Shown here in pieces: positions 1 through 8,345 of a DNA stretch of 64,000 bases. The DNA comes from Actinophytocola sp963826035. Lineage in GTDB: Bacteria; Actinomycetota; Actinomycetes; Mycobacteriales; Pseudonocardiaceae. The notes beneath the pieces are model-generated. The model did not search any database, had not been told where the DNA came from, and worked only from the letters and a program-made list of their open reading frames with translations. The position numbers and the translations under genes are program-made. The stretch's first letter is position 1; every line of letters starts with the position of its first letter. The stretch is taken from assembly GCA_963826035.1 (NCBI GenBank), contig CAWGVZ010000004.1, positions 1 to 64,000 of the forward strand, given 5' to 3'.

Positions 1-214
1 GCTGGACCGGCGAGACGTTTAATCCCTTTAAACGCGTCGTTTTGTAGCACTCGGTGAGGCATTTCCACGTCGCCGGCACACCCGGGCCACGTTTGGTGGC
101 GCTCGCTAATGCCAAACTGAACGGTTTCACTCGGCCCGAGAGCAGCCCTTCGAATGCTGCTCGAACTGTGGCAGGGTTAAGCTTCGAGTAGCCCACAAAG
201 CGCGAATCAGCCGC

Positions 215-1138
215 ATGGACACGCCAAGCCTCGATACGCTCCTGAGGGGGGCCGCCTTCGAGCACGTCCGAAGGCTAAATGAAATTCATGATCATCTGAC
301 CGCCGCAGAATTGAAGCCGGAATTTTTCTTTCAAGGACAGCGCTTCCCGTTGGTCAATCCCCAGCGGGGGATTTTCAAACCTCAACAGATGCTATTTCTG
401 CTGTCGATGAAAACGGTCTTTCCGAAGCCCGGTGGCAAGGTCTGGTATGACGACCAGCGGGAAGTTCATCGCCAGATATTTCAGGGCGATGAGGCCGTCG
501 ACTACGCCTTCATGGGCAGAAACCCGGATGCGGCAGATAATAGATGGCTAAAAGAGGCATACGAGAACCAAATACCCATCATTTACTTTCTCGGGATAGC
601 ACCCGGCCGCTACCAGGCCCTCCTCCCGACGTTTATATCTGGCTGGGACGGACAAGCATTGACGGCCCGCGTATGCTTTGGACCCAACCCAGAGACTCTA
701 GCTCCACCAGCGGACATCCCTGAGCGACGATACGCGCTCCGCACGGTAAAGCAGCGGCTACATCAGGCAACCTTCAGAGCCGCGGTAATTTCCGCATACG
801 ATGGACGCTGTGCCCTTTCTGGCCTTCCTGAACCGTTGTTGCTCGACGCCGCTCACATAGTCGCCGACAAAGACGATTTGCTCGGTCAGCCGCTAGTCAC
901 CAACGGTATTCCTCTGTCCAAGATCCATCACGCCGCATTCGACGCCCATTTGATAGGGATCGATCCCGATTTTCGAATGCATGTGTCAGATCGATTACTC
1001 AGCCAGAACGACGGCCCGATGCTAGAAGCGCTGAAACAGCTTAATGGCCGGAATATTCGCCTGCCAGGGCGAACAAGGGACCATCCTGATAAGAATCGGC
1101 TTGCCTTACGTTTTGAACGCTTCAAGTCCGTTGTGTAA
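215..1138 (+). CDS. HNH endonuclease family protein (putative restriction-type nuclease)
   Basis: A 307-residue protein whose C-terminal third carries an HNH_2-type nuclease core. A Cys in RCALSG lies near residue 199, AHIV near 214, and NGIPLSKIHHAAFD spans about residues 230-243, giving the His, Asn and His expected for a metal-dependent beta-beta-alpha nuclease. The N-terminal 190 residues have no motif I recognise; in related predicted restriction endonucleases this part reads the DNA target. It would act on DNA in the cytoplasm. No methyltransferase or second restriction subunit is adjacent, so if it is restrictive it is probably modification-dependent or solitary. The ATG at 215 is the first good start in the frame. 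Product class is fairly sure; biological role is inferred. Confidence 0.75.
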   Translation: MDTPSLDTLLRGAAFEHVRRLNEIHDHLTAAELKPEFFFQGQRFPLVNPQRGIFKPQQMLFLLSMKTVFPKPGGKVWYDDQREVHRQIFQGDEAVDYAFMGRNPDAADNRWLKEAYENQIPIIYFLGIAPGRYQALLPTFISGWDGQALTARVCFGPNPETLAPPADIPERRYALRTVKQRLHQATFRAAVISAYDGRCALSGLPEPLLLDAAHIVADKDDLLGQPLVTNGIPLSKIHHAAFDAHLIGIDPDFRMHVSDRLLSQNDGPMLEALKQLNGRNIRLPGRTRDHPDKNRLALRFERFKSVV

Positions 1139-1478
1139 TTTAGGCTGGTTATCTGCCGACTATTACCACCAGATTCCCACGGCGCCTGCGATTGCAGCTA
1201 TCAGAGCTTGCCATCAGAGCAAGCGAGGGCGAGTTGCACTTCACGCAGGTCCGGAATTAACGGCACCAGGCGTCTGTAGCCCAGAATGACAAGATCGCCC
1301 GTCACCCTTGCAAAATCTTGCTACTTAGAAAGCAAGACCCATCGCTCGTTTTCCACATGCCGATATGCTATTTTCTAGCTTCTGTCGCATAGCGCATGTT
1401 CTTCTTCCGAGATGAAGTATGGTGTCAGCTTGATCCTGGCGACTTCATTTCATTAACGGCTAACGCTAAGAGCTTGTC
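1139..1478. other. intergenic region, no gene seen
   Basis: About 340 bases between the HNH gene and the cyclase. Short open frames here are not supported by any recognisable protein. It presumably holds the promoter of the cyclase gene, but I see no clear motif. Confidence 0.5.
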
Positions 1479-2739
1479 ATGGACCAAACAATCCCGGCCA
1501 ATGAGCCTGGACGCCTTGAAGCGCTAAAAACCTACGCGATCGTTGACACGATCCCGGAAGCTGGCTTCGACGAAATTGCCGAATTGGCGGCCCAGATTTG
1601 CGACTGCCCCGCCGGCCTAGTAAGTTTCGTCGACGCATCGCGGCAATGGATCAAGGCAAAATATGGTCCGCTTCCGGCGGAACTTTCCGAATGCCCACGG
1701 GAAATTTCGGTTTGCAGAGCGACGGTTTGTATCGACGACATTCTTCACGTTCCGGATCTGTCGCAGGACCAAAGATTTAATACCAGTCCACTGGTGACGG
1801 AGGGTTTGCGTCTGCGCTTTTACTGCGGCGTTCCACTCATCACGCAGGATGGTCATGCTCTGGGCTCGCTCTGCGTCATTGACTTCAAGCCACGCGAACT
1901 TTCCTTTGAGCAGCAAGAGGCATTGAGACGACTGTCGCGGCAGACGATGGTTCACCTGGAATTGCGCCGGCAGCTGATCGAGCGCAACGCGATGCTGCAT
2001 GAACTGAAACGCGCGCGGGATCGTGCCATTGCTGAAAAAGGTGAATCGGACCGCCTACTACTGAACATCCTGCCGCCATCGATTGCAGAAGAACTCAAAG
2101 CCAGCGAGCGCGTTCAGCCGCGCTTTTTTGACTCCGCGACGGTAATCCTGATCGATTTCAGCGGCTTCACCCGACACGTCGAAACGATGGAGCCGGCCAG
2201 CGTCATCGATCAGCTCGACCAGCACTTTACCAAGTTCGACGACATCATGGCTGATCATCGTCTGGAAAAGCTGAAGACGATCGGAGATGCCTATCTCGCC
2301 GTCGGAGGCGTGCCAGAACCCAATCGCACCCACGCCATTGACGCCTCGTTGTGCGCGCTGCGGATACATTGACCACCTAGCCAGGCTCAACCGGCAACGG
2401 GAGAAGTTGCGCCTGCCAGCCTGGCAAGTGAGGATCGGAATCAATACTGGGCCCGTTATCGCGGGTGTCGTCGGCAAACACAAATTTACATACGATATTT
2501 GGGGGAACACTGTGAATATCGCCCAACGCGTCGAAGCCGCAGGAGTGCCAGGTCGTATCGGTATTGCTGAATCGACATGGCAGCACATCAAGACACGTTT
2601 CGAGACCGATGCCCGCGGCGCCGTTGAAGTAAAGCACCAGGGTTCAGTGAACATGTATTACCTCAATCGAATTAAATCGGAGTTTGCCTCCGATCCAGCC
2701 GGGATCATACCGAACGACCTATTTTGGAAGCAGGATTAG
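1479..2739 (+). pseudogene. GAF domain-class III adenylate/guanylate cyclase, frameshifted
   Basis: Residues about 10-165 of the first frame form a GAF sensor domain (GLVSFVDASRQWIKAKYG, then YCGVPLITQDGHALGSLCVID). A coiled linker follows, then a class III cyclase catalytic domain. The metal-binding Asp is in ILIDFSGFT and the second in KTIGDAYLAVGG. The first frame stops at 2372 after CALRIH. The rest of the catalytic domain continues in another frame from about 2369 (DHLARLNRQR, then NTGPVIAGVVG and TYDIWGNTVNIAQR) to 2739. One extra T near 2369 restores a continuous protein of about 420 residues. As written the gene would lose the adenine- and transition-state-binding residues and be inactive. 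The product would make cAMP from ATP in response to a ligand bound by GAF. Frameshift or sequencing error cannot be told apart here. Confidence 0.8.
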
Positions 2740-2977
2740 AGCGCACAAGTCGAACGCCCGCTCGAAAAGGGTTCAAATCGCAACGGACATACCAATAATT
2801 TTAGAGTCAGACACCGGCTGTCGTGAGGTGGGACTCATGACCTAGCCCCATCGACAAGCTCCGCTCCTGATTGATCCGGTTTCCGATATCACGGAAGCGA
2901 CGCCCTTGCGACATAAGCCGTGACGGCTCCGAATATTCTGAACGACTAGACGAAACGACGTGAACCACGCAGTCAAA

Positions 2978-3325
2978 TCACTTAGCCTTGACCTTAAGTT
3001 CTTGGACGAGCACCGCCAGCCTATTGATCCGTATCTCTAACTCCACGATCTCCTGAATTACCAACAAATCCTTTCGTTCGATGATTTCGAGCATTGTCTT
3101 GAGAATTTCCGGACTGTGACGAGCTAAAATGAGCAGATGTTCTCCGCTCGGACCATATTGACCCGAAAACCAATTTTTGACGGTCCGCTCGTTCGCACCA
3201 GTCCACCCGGCGACCATCTTAATTTGCAGCCCACTCTCCACTGATGCGCGTCGAAGCGCCGCGGCAATTTCAAAAGCAAATCGATGTGCTCGATTGTCCA
3301 AATTTAGAGCGCGCCTCTCCGCCAA
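2978..3325 (-). CDS. small HTH-like DNA-binding protein
   Basis: A 115-residue protein. The middle part (IKMVAGWTGANERTVKNWFSG, about residues 35-55) reads as a helix-turn-helix of the kind where tryptophan and arginine of the recognition helix contact DNA. The C-terminal 40 residues are a heptad-rich helix (EIIERKDLLVIQEIVELEIRI) likely to dimerise. It diverges from the serine recombinase gene with about 58 bases between the starts. That is the usual arrangement for a regulator or directionality factor controlling a recombinase. The functional assignment rests on this motif and context only. Confidence 0.6.
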   Translation of the reverse strand: MAERRALNLDNRAHRFAFEIAAALRRASVESGLQIKMVAGWTGANERTVKNWFSGQYGPSGEHLLILARHSPEILKTMLEIIERKDLLVIQEIVELEIRINRLAVLVQELKVKAK

Positions 3326-3383
3326 AACAGGGAAAGAACTTACCCGTATTTGGAAACGACTTTCCGGCGTTTCGTTCCGTAAG

Positions 3384-5021
3384 ATGTTGTCGAAATGCGC
3401 GGGGTCCGCATTACTGGTCCAACCGCGATTTAGTAAAAGGCGTCCGAAATTGCCAAGGCAACTTAAGCGCTCAGCTCGGTCTCACGACCCCCTTGATGGA
3501 GCTGCCCGTGCAGCCGCCTACGTTAGAATGTCCATAGACCTCCAGAAATACTCAACTGAGAATCAAGTCGAAGCTATCCGACGCTACGCGGAACAGCGAG
3601 GTTTCGAGATCTGTCGAATTTACGAGGATGCCGGGCGAAGTGGACTAAAGGTTGACGGACGCGACGGCCTACAACGGCTGATTAGCGACGTGCAGTCTCA
3701 GGCCCCCGATTTCGAGGTCATTCTGGTCTACGACGTAAGCCGCTGGGGGCGCTTCCAAGACGCGGATGAGGCCGCTTATTACGAGCATCTCTGCTCGCGT
3801 GCCGGAATTCGAGTGCACTATTGCGGAGAGCAATTTGATAACGACGGCAGCATTGGGTCCATACTGCTGAAAAACGTGAAGAGAGTCATGGCCGGAGAAT
3901 ACAGCCGGGAACTCTCCGTGAAAGTATTCGCCGGCCAATGCCGCTTGGTCGAACTCGGGTTTAGACAGGGGGGAGCAGCGGGTTACGGTCTGCGGCGTCA
4001 ACTCATTGATGAAAACCATGCCTCAAAAGGAGAATTACAGCGCGGCGATCGAAAGAGTCTTCAGACGGACAGGGTAGTTCTTACTCTCGGTCCCCAGGAA
4101 GAGGTAGATCAAGTCCTGCAGATCTACTCGATGTTTGTCGACGATGGATTATCCGAACAAGAAATCGCGTCCCACTTGAACGCCCAAGACATTCTCACGG
4201 ACCTAGATAAGCCGTGGACCAGATCGTCCGTGCATCAAATTCTGACGAACGAAAAATATATCGGAAATAACGTCTTCAATCGCGTGTCGTTTAAATTGAA
4301 GCAAAAGCGCGTGGTAAACAGCCGCGACACGTGGGTTCGCGCAGAAGGCGTCTATCCATCGATCATCTCGCGGGTGCTGTTTGACCGGGTTAGATCAATA
4401 ATTGATGCACGCAGCAATCACTACTCGGACGAACAGCTTTTGGCCATGCTCCGCGCAACCCTCAAAGAAGAAGGCTCATTGTCGGGAATTGTGATTGATG
4501 AACGAGCAGACATGCCTTCATCAAGCGCTTATCGATACCGCTTCGGTAGCCTAATTCGGGCTTATCGATTGATCGGCTACATCCCGGAGCGAGACTATCA
4601 ATACATCGAAATCAATCGCCATATTCGCGAAACCTACCCTCAAATCCTGGATGACGTAATTTCGGGCTTCGAGCGCTTTGGCGGCGGGGTCGATCGCAAC
4701 GCGGAAAGCCAACTCTTGACGATCAATGGCTGCTTCACGGTTGCCGTGGTCATTGCCCGCGCACTTATAAAGAGTAGCGGCTCGCTGCGTTGGAGCATTC
4801 GGTTCGACACGGGGCTTATTCCAGACATGACCGTAGCTGTTCGATTGGACCAATCAAACTTGGTTCCGTTCGATTATTACGTCTTTCCTAGCATCGACAT
4901 GAATACATCACGTCTTAAGCTCACAGAAGACAATCCTCTCGCTCTAGACGCCTACAGATTTGAGACGTTGGATTTTCTCTATTCACTCGCACGTCAGTGT
5001 CAAATCGGGGAAGCAGCATGA
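3384..5021 (+). CDS. large serine recombinase/resolvase family protein
   Basis: Large serine recombinases cut and rejoin DNA through a phosphoserine link. The catalytic N-terminal domain is clear: the nucleophile Ser in AAYVRMSIDLQKYSTENQ, then VYDVSRWGRFQD with the catalytic Arg pair. The recombinase DNA-binding domain follows (RQGGAAGYGLRR, then LNAQDILTDLDKPWTRSSVHQILTNEKYIGN). About 250 further C-terminal residues of unknown fold follow. ATG 3384 gives 545 residues. The frame is open back to 3177, but that start would overlap the divergent HTH gene, and a downstream TTG near LPRQLKRS is also possible, so the start is uncertain. The ParB-like gene begins at 5018, overlapping the stop by 4 bases (ATGA). 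Recombinase plus RepB/ParB-like partner is common on rhizobial integrative islands. Confidence 0.8.
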   Translation: MLSKCAGSALLVQPRFSKRRPKLPRQLKRSARSHDPLDGAARAAAYVRMSIDLQKYSTENQVEAIRRYAEQRGFEICRIYEDAGRSGLKVDGRDGLQRLISDVQSQAPDFEVILVYDVSRWGRFQDADEAAYYEHLCSRAGIRVHYCGEQFDNDGSIGSILLKNVKRVMAGEYSRELSVKVFAGQCRLVELGFRQGGAAGYGLRRQLIDENHASKGELQRGDRKSLQTDRVVLTLGPQEEVDQVLQIYSMFVDDGLSEQEIASHLNAQDILTDLDKPWTRSSVHQILTNEKYIGNNVFNRVSFKLKQKRVVNSRDTWVRAEGVYPSIISRVLFDRVRSIIDARSNHYSDEQLLAMLRATLKEEGSLSGIVIDERADMPSSSAYRYRFGSLIRAYRLIGYIPERDYQYIEINRHIRETYPQILDDVISGFERFGGGVDRNAESQLLTINGCFTVAVVIARALIKSSGSLRWSIRFDTGLIPDMTVAVRLDQSNLVPFDYYVFPSIDMNTSRLKLTEDNPLALDAYRFETLDFLYSLARQCQIGEAA

Positions 5022-5522
5022 ATATCAACGCCACTGCTTCTCTTTCACAAAGGGCTCTCACTTCAATCCCCATTGAGAAGATTCGAATTTTAAACCCACG
5101 TGCCAGGAATTCAGCGAAACTTCAGCGAGATCGTCAAAAGCATTGCCAAGGTCGGGTTGAAGCGCCCAATCACGGTCAGTCCGCGAATGTCCCAAACAGA
5201 TACTTTTGAATACGATCTGCTTTGCGGTCAGGGGCGAATTCGAAGCGTTCGTCCAACTGGGTCAATCCGTGATCCCGGCTCTGGTCATCGATGCGGAGGA
5301 GAGCGATTGTCTGGTTATGAGCTTGGTCGAGAATTGTGCACGTAAGCATCACCGCTCAATCGATCTTTTGGCAGACATAGCTACGTTGCGAACGCGAGGA
5401 TATGACGACAAGGCGATAGCTGAAAAGATTGGCGTTAGTCACGAGTATATTCGAATGATCAGCACATTACTTAACAATGGTGAAGAGCGTTTGGTGAACG
5501 CCGTCGAGATTGGCATTTTACC
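5018..5522 (+). pseudogene. RepB/ParB-like partition protein, double frameshift and truncated by IS
   Basis: Three frames must be joined to read one protein. Frame one gives MNINATASLSQRALTSIPIEK and ILNPRARN. Near 5110 it shifts to NFSEIVKSIAKVGLKRPITV and YDLLCGQGR. Near 5240 it shifts again to FEAFVQLGQSVIPALVIDA, then MSLVENCARKHHRSIDLL and DDKAIAEKIGVSHEYIRM. Together these are the ParB N-terminal domain (the ENxARxxH signature becomes ENCARKHHRSID) and the central HTH. The sequence then breaks at the left end of the insertion sequence, losing the C-terminal dimerisation part. Nothing resembling the missing C-terminus is visible beyond the right end of the element. It is therefore broken in three ways. 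The ATGA overlap with the recombinase suggests the two were once translated together. Confidence 0.75.
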
Positions 5523-5585
5523 TGACCTGAGCCCCTGAACTTCCTCCAAAACTGGGTAGAATCCGTCACCTGAAGGGAGACGGAG

Positions 5586-5852
5586 ATGAAGCAGTCGAGG
5601 TTCACGGAAGAGCGGATCATTGCGATCCTGCGCGAGCACGAGGCCGGATCGAAGACCGGGGATGTTTGCCGGAAGCACGGGATCAGCAGCGCGACGTTCT
5701 ACAAATGGAAGGCCAAGTATGGCGGGCTCGACGTGTCCGAGGCCCGTCGTCTGAAGATTTTGACCGACGAGAACGCCAAGCTGAAGAAGCTGCTGGCCGA
5801 GGCGATGCTCGACAACGCCATGCTGAAGGATCTCAATTCAAAAAAATGGTGA
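5586..5852 (+). CDS. IS407-group transposase OrfA
   Basis: An 88-residue protein with the hallmark N-terminus KQSRFTEERIIAILREHEAG and the helix-turn-helix VCRKHGISSATFYKWKAKYGG, followed by a leucine-zipper-like helix (LKILTDENAKLKKLLAEAML). It binds the terminal inverted repeats. It ends at a TGA directly after the 7-A run. Ribosomes slipping back one base there would make the OrfAB fusion transposase. The purine-rich AAGGGAGACGG just before ATG 5586 is a good ribosome binding site. Confidence 0.9.
   Translation: MKQSRFTEERIIAILREHEAGSKTGDVCRKHGISSATFYKWKAKYGGLDVSEARRLKILTDENAKLKKLLAEAMLDNAMLKDLNSKKW
5840..5846 (+). promoter_or_regulatory. programmed -1 frameshift site of the IS element
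   Basis: Seven A residues in the context TCAAAAAAATGG at the orfA/orfB overlap. The A AAA AAA heptamer is in the correct register for a -1 slip from the orfA frame into the orfB frame, as in other IS3-family elements. The last A also begins the ATG of the orfB frame. Confidence 0.75.
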
Positions 5853-6781
5853 CGCCCGCCGCGAAGCGGCAAGCGGTGGCTCACCTTTGTTCAAGCTTTG
5901 AGGTCAGTCAGCGGCGGGCGTGTGAAGTGATCGGGGCGGATCGGTCATCGGTGCGATATCTCAGTTTGCGGCCTGATGACGCTGTCATCCGATCTCGGCT
6001 GCGTGAGTTGGCGTCGGTTCGGCGGCGTTTTGGCTATCGCCGTCTTCTTCTCATGCTCCGTGGCGAAGGGGTCCTGATCAATCACAAGAAGCTGAGGCGA
6101 TTGTATGCGGAGGAGCGGCTTCAGGTTCGCCGGCGGGGCGGACGCAAAAGAGCGCTGGGAACAAGGGCTCCACTGACGTTGCCACAGGGGCCGAACCAGC
6201 GCTGGTCACTGGATTTCGTCAGCGATACGCTGACCGACAGCCGACGCTTCCGTATCTTGGCAGTCGTGGACGACTTCACCCGGGAATGCATTTCACTGGT
6301 CGCCGACACGTCGTTGTCGGGGACCCGGGTGGGTCGTGAGCTCGATGCCGTGATCGCTCGACGAGGCCGTCCAATGATGATCGTCAGCGACAACGGAACC
6401 GAGCTTACCAGCATGGCCATCCTGCGCTGGTCGCAGCTCACACGGATCGAGTGGCACTACATCGCACCGGGCAAGCCACAGCAAAATGCCTTCGTGGAAA
6501 GCTTCAATGGACGACTGCGCGACGAGTTGTTGAACGAGACGCTGTTCTCTTCACTCGATCACGTTCGCGAACTGCTTGCCGAATGGCAGGATGACTACAA
6601 CACGGTTCGCCCACACAGCGGGATCGGCAACCAACCGCCCTGCACCTACGCCAGGCTAACAGCGTCCGTAATGCAACAGGACGGGACGCTGCGCTGTGTC
6701 GAGGGCTCCGCGCCCCGTCCTGTTGCTTCACCGAGCCGCACAGGCTCAAATGAGAAAAGGATTCCGCCCATCGCTGGATGA
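5846..6781 (+). CDS. IS407-group transposase OrfB (DDE integrase core)
   Basis: About 311 residues with an HTH_21-like segment (RLRELASVRRRFGYRRLLLML) and an rve integrase core. The catalytic DDE triad can be placed: Asp in QRWSLDFVSD, Asp in IVSDNGTE, and Glu in QNAFVESFNGRLRDE, with the conserved K/R seven residues later. It normally functions as the C-terminal part of OrfAB made by -1 frameshifting at the 7-A run. The ATG at 5846 could also allow independent translation. The reading frame is intact to the stop at 6779-6781, just before the right inverted repeat, so the element may still be active. Confidence 0.9.
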   Translation: MVTPAAKRQAVAHLCSSFEVSQRRACEVIGADRSSVRYLSLRPDDAVIRSRLRELASVRRRFGYRRLLLMLRGEGVLINHKKLRRLYAEERLQVRRRGGRKRALGTRAPLTLPQGPNQRWSLDFVSDTLTDSRRFRILAVVDDFTRECISLVADTSLSGTRVGRELDAVIARRGRPMMIVSDNGTELTSMAILRWSQLTRIEWHYIAPGKPQQNAFVESFNGRLRDELLNETLFSSLDHVRELLAEWQDDYNTVRPHSGIGNQPPCTYARLTASVMQQDGTLRCVEGSAPRPVASPSRTGSNEKRIPPIAG

Positions 6782-6799
6782 ACTTTGGGGCTCAGGTCA

Positions 6800-7287
6800 G
6801 ATCGAACCTGAAGAAAAATCAATGGTTACACCGAAGAAATTACGATTCACCATCCGTCACACGCGCGGCACATAAATAGTTGCCAGCAATTGACCGTTTC
6901 CCTCCGAAGCCGGACCATGGGTGCGTGAGTCCTTCGCATAGGCCCACTCGGGCCACGTGGTAACTCGTCACTACCGCGATCGAAAAGGCCGACCAGCCTG
7001 GCCCAGTGTGGCGGTAAATCGCATTCAGCGTTTATGCGACGAGCTTTAAACTCCTTAGAGTCACCCATGCTCGTGGTAGCCGGATGGAAACGCCGAATAG
7101 ATTTGGTCACTCGCATGGATAGGGTAGCCACACGCGGAGGTAGGATCTGACGGACGCCTAATCCTCGGCTGACGTGTAAAAGTTGAGCTGTCGCTTAATA
7201 CAACGCTTGATCCTGTTTGAGGAACACGTTCTAATCCCTTGATCGCAGCCAAGCTAATTTTAGAGCGAGGAAACATGAGGCGAATTT
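6800..7287. other. region without a supported gene
   Basis: About 490 bases between the IS right end and the next gene. A minus-strand open frame (6847-7131) encodes a basic sequence of no recognisable family, and I do not accept it. The remainder of the disrupted partition gene is not recognisable here, consistent with a deletion at the IS end. Confidence 0.4.
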
Positions 7288-7809
7288 ATGGGTAGTGCGG
7301 AAGGAGCCTTCACTGCTGGCTCACTTAATTCCTTGTTCAGTTCTGGCAATATCGCTGCCACGTTTGCCAAAATCGAGCAGCTACGAGCGACCTTTCCCAA
7401 TTTCCTCAACCCCGCGAACAATCCGGGACCCAAACAGGCTAGAAGGCAAACCCTTCAATTCGCTGCGTTCCTAATCACGGACGAAGTCGTCTTTAACGGC
7501 AACTATCCGGCTCCAAAATTTAAAACTTGGCTGAAGTGGCTGACTTGGCTTGGCACTCAAAACGGTGGCACCATAACGATGAACGGTGCTGCTTTTAACG
7601 GGACTGCCAGCCAGCTCATGTTGCGGGTATTGACGCAAGCGCTACCCCCAGGCGGGCAGCCGTCTCCGGTGCATTTTAGTTGGACACACGATAGAAATGT
7701 CGGCCAATTTTCGGTCGCCGGGATAACGAATGCCGGGTTCTCCATTGCCATCATTTCGCGCAAACATTCCGAAGTCGGCGGCAACGGCGACGATGAGGAC
7801 GATGTTTAA
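7288..7809 (+). CDS. uncharacterised 173-residue protein
   Basis: I do not recognise this family. The protein has no signal peptide or membrane segment. It is rich in Asn, Gly, Phe and Thr, and contains repeated small-polar stretches (LNPANNPGPKQ, TQNGGTITMNGAAFNG). It ends in a very acidic tail, GDDEDD. A purine stretch GAGGCG lies a few bases before ATG 7288. An earlier ATG at 7275 is closed by a stop after six codons. No partner gene is adjacent. Its base composition matches the rest of the left block rather than the actinomycete DNA to the right. Confidence 0.55.
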   Translation: MGSAEGAFTAGSLNSLFSSGNIAATFAKIEQLRATFPNFLNPANNPGPKQARRQTLQFAAFLITDEVVFNGNYPAPKFKTWLKWLTWLGTQNGGTITMNGAAFNGTASQLMLRVLTQALPPGGQPSPVHFSWTHDRNVGQFSVAGITNAGFSIAIISRKHSEVGGNGDDEDDV

Positions 7810-7966
7810 TCAGTAATTTTTGCCCTCACGGACATTGCCGCCGCGCAACGTGGAAACGGTGTGATCGAACGTTTGGCGTAATCAATACATGAATGGAAGG
7901 CAGCCGCTTATCCTGCTACCACCATATTGACTTACGAATGCCACGCCGCCCTATGAGGGGTTTGGG

Positions 7967-8336
7967 ATGCAATGTTTACGTTGCAGTTATCAGAATAAGG
8001 CCAGCAACGACTACTGCGAAGCATGCGGAGCATCTCTGGGGTGGGGTGCAACACCTGTGGTCATATCAACGGAACTGCCAGTCGCTTTTGCGGGCGCTGC
8101 AGTGGCGCCTTAACCCCCGTTGCTACCGAGGCGCGAGACCAACCTTGGCAGCATATTTTAAGGTCGTTGAACGCCAAGGGCGGCGAGCGTAAGCGCCTGA
8201 CTATTCTCTTCGCGGATATCCGCAATTCGACCAGCTTGATCGATACTCTAGGCGATCCCGAATTGGGCATGAGGCGCCTTAAACCTGTTCTCGATCCATG
8301 AATGAGGCCGTCCGCCGCTATGATGGCGTTGTAACG
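7967..8336 (+). pseudogene. double-zinc-ribbon class III nucleotide cyclase, frameshifted and 3'-truncated
   Basis: The start MQCLRCSYQNKASNDYCEACGASL is a zinc ribbon (CxxC...CxxC). Near 8040 the frame shifts to GVGCNTCGHINGTASRFCGRC, a second ribbon. A linker and the first cyclase motif follow (GGERKRLTILFADIRNSTSLID), with the metal-binding Asp in FADIRNST. A second frameshift near 8295 is needed to continue from RLKPVLD into MNEAVRRYDGVV. At about 8,335 the sequence changes abruptly to xylanase coding DNA. The cyclase therefore lacks the rest of its catalytic domain, and the ATPase and TPR regions often found in this family. Non-functional as it stands. Confidence 0.75.
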
Positions 8337-8345
8337 GCGCCCGGC
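8325..8345. other. probable chimeric junction between two genomes
   Basis: Left of this point the reading frame encodes a proteobacterial-type cyclase. From about 8333 it encodes the interior of an actinobacterial GH10 xylanase (GARRSSPFQDKLGNG onward). Both genes are cut in mid-domain and base composition changes sharply. No transposon end, attachment site or repeat is visible at the join. Confidence 0.7.

Larger units (their letters stand above)
5523..6799 (+). mobile_element. IS3-family insertion sequence, IS407 group
   Basis: An insertion sequence of about 1.28 kb with ends TGACCTGAGCCCC (5523-5535) and its exact complement GGGGCTCAGGTCA (6787-6799). It contains orfA and orfB in the classic overlapping arrangement with a 7-A slippery site. 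The flanking bases do not form the short direct repeat expected for this group (TACC on the left, GATC on the right). That points to deletion of neighbouring DNA or recombination between copies after insertion. It truncates the ParB-like gene on its left. Confidence 0.85.

Noticed and set aside
3177..3383. Upstream extension of the serine recombinase to ATG 3177
   Set aside because: It would overlap the divergent HTH gene and adds a basic leader not typical of the family.
6847..7131. Minus-strand 94-residue open frame
   Set aside because: No recognisable domain, no convincing ribosome binding site, odd composition; treated as non-coding.
8325..8345. Natural horizontal transfer at the composition break
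   Set aside because: Two unrelated genes are cut in mid-domain with no mobile-element signature at the join, so chimerism is more likely, although not proven.
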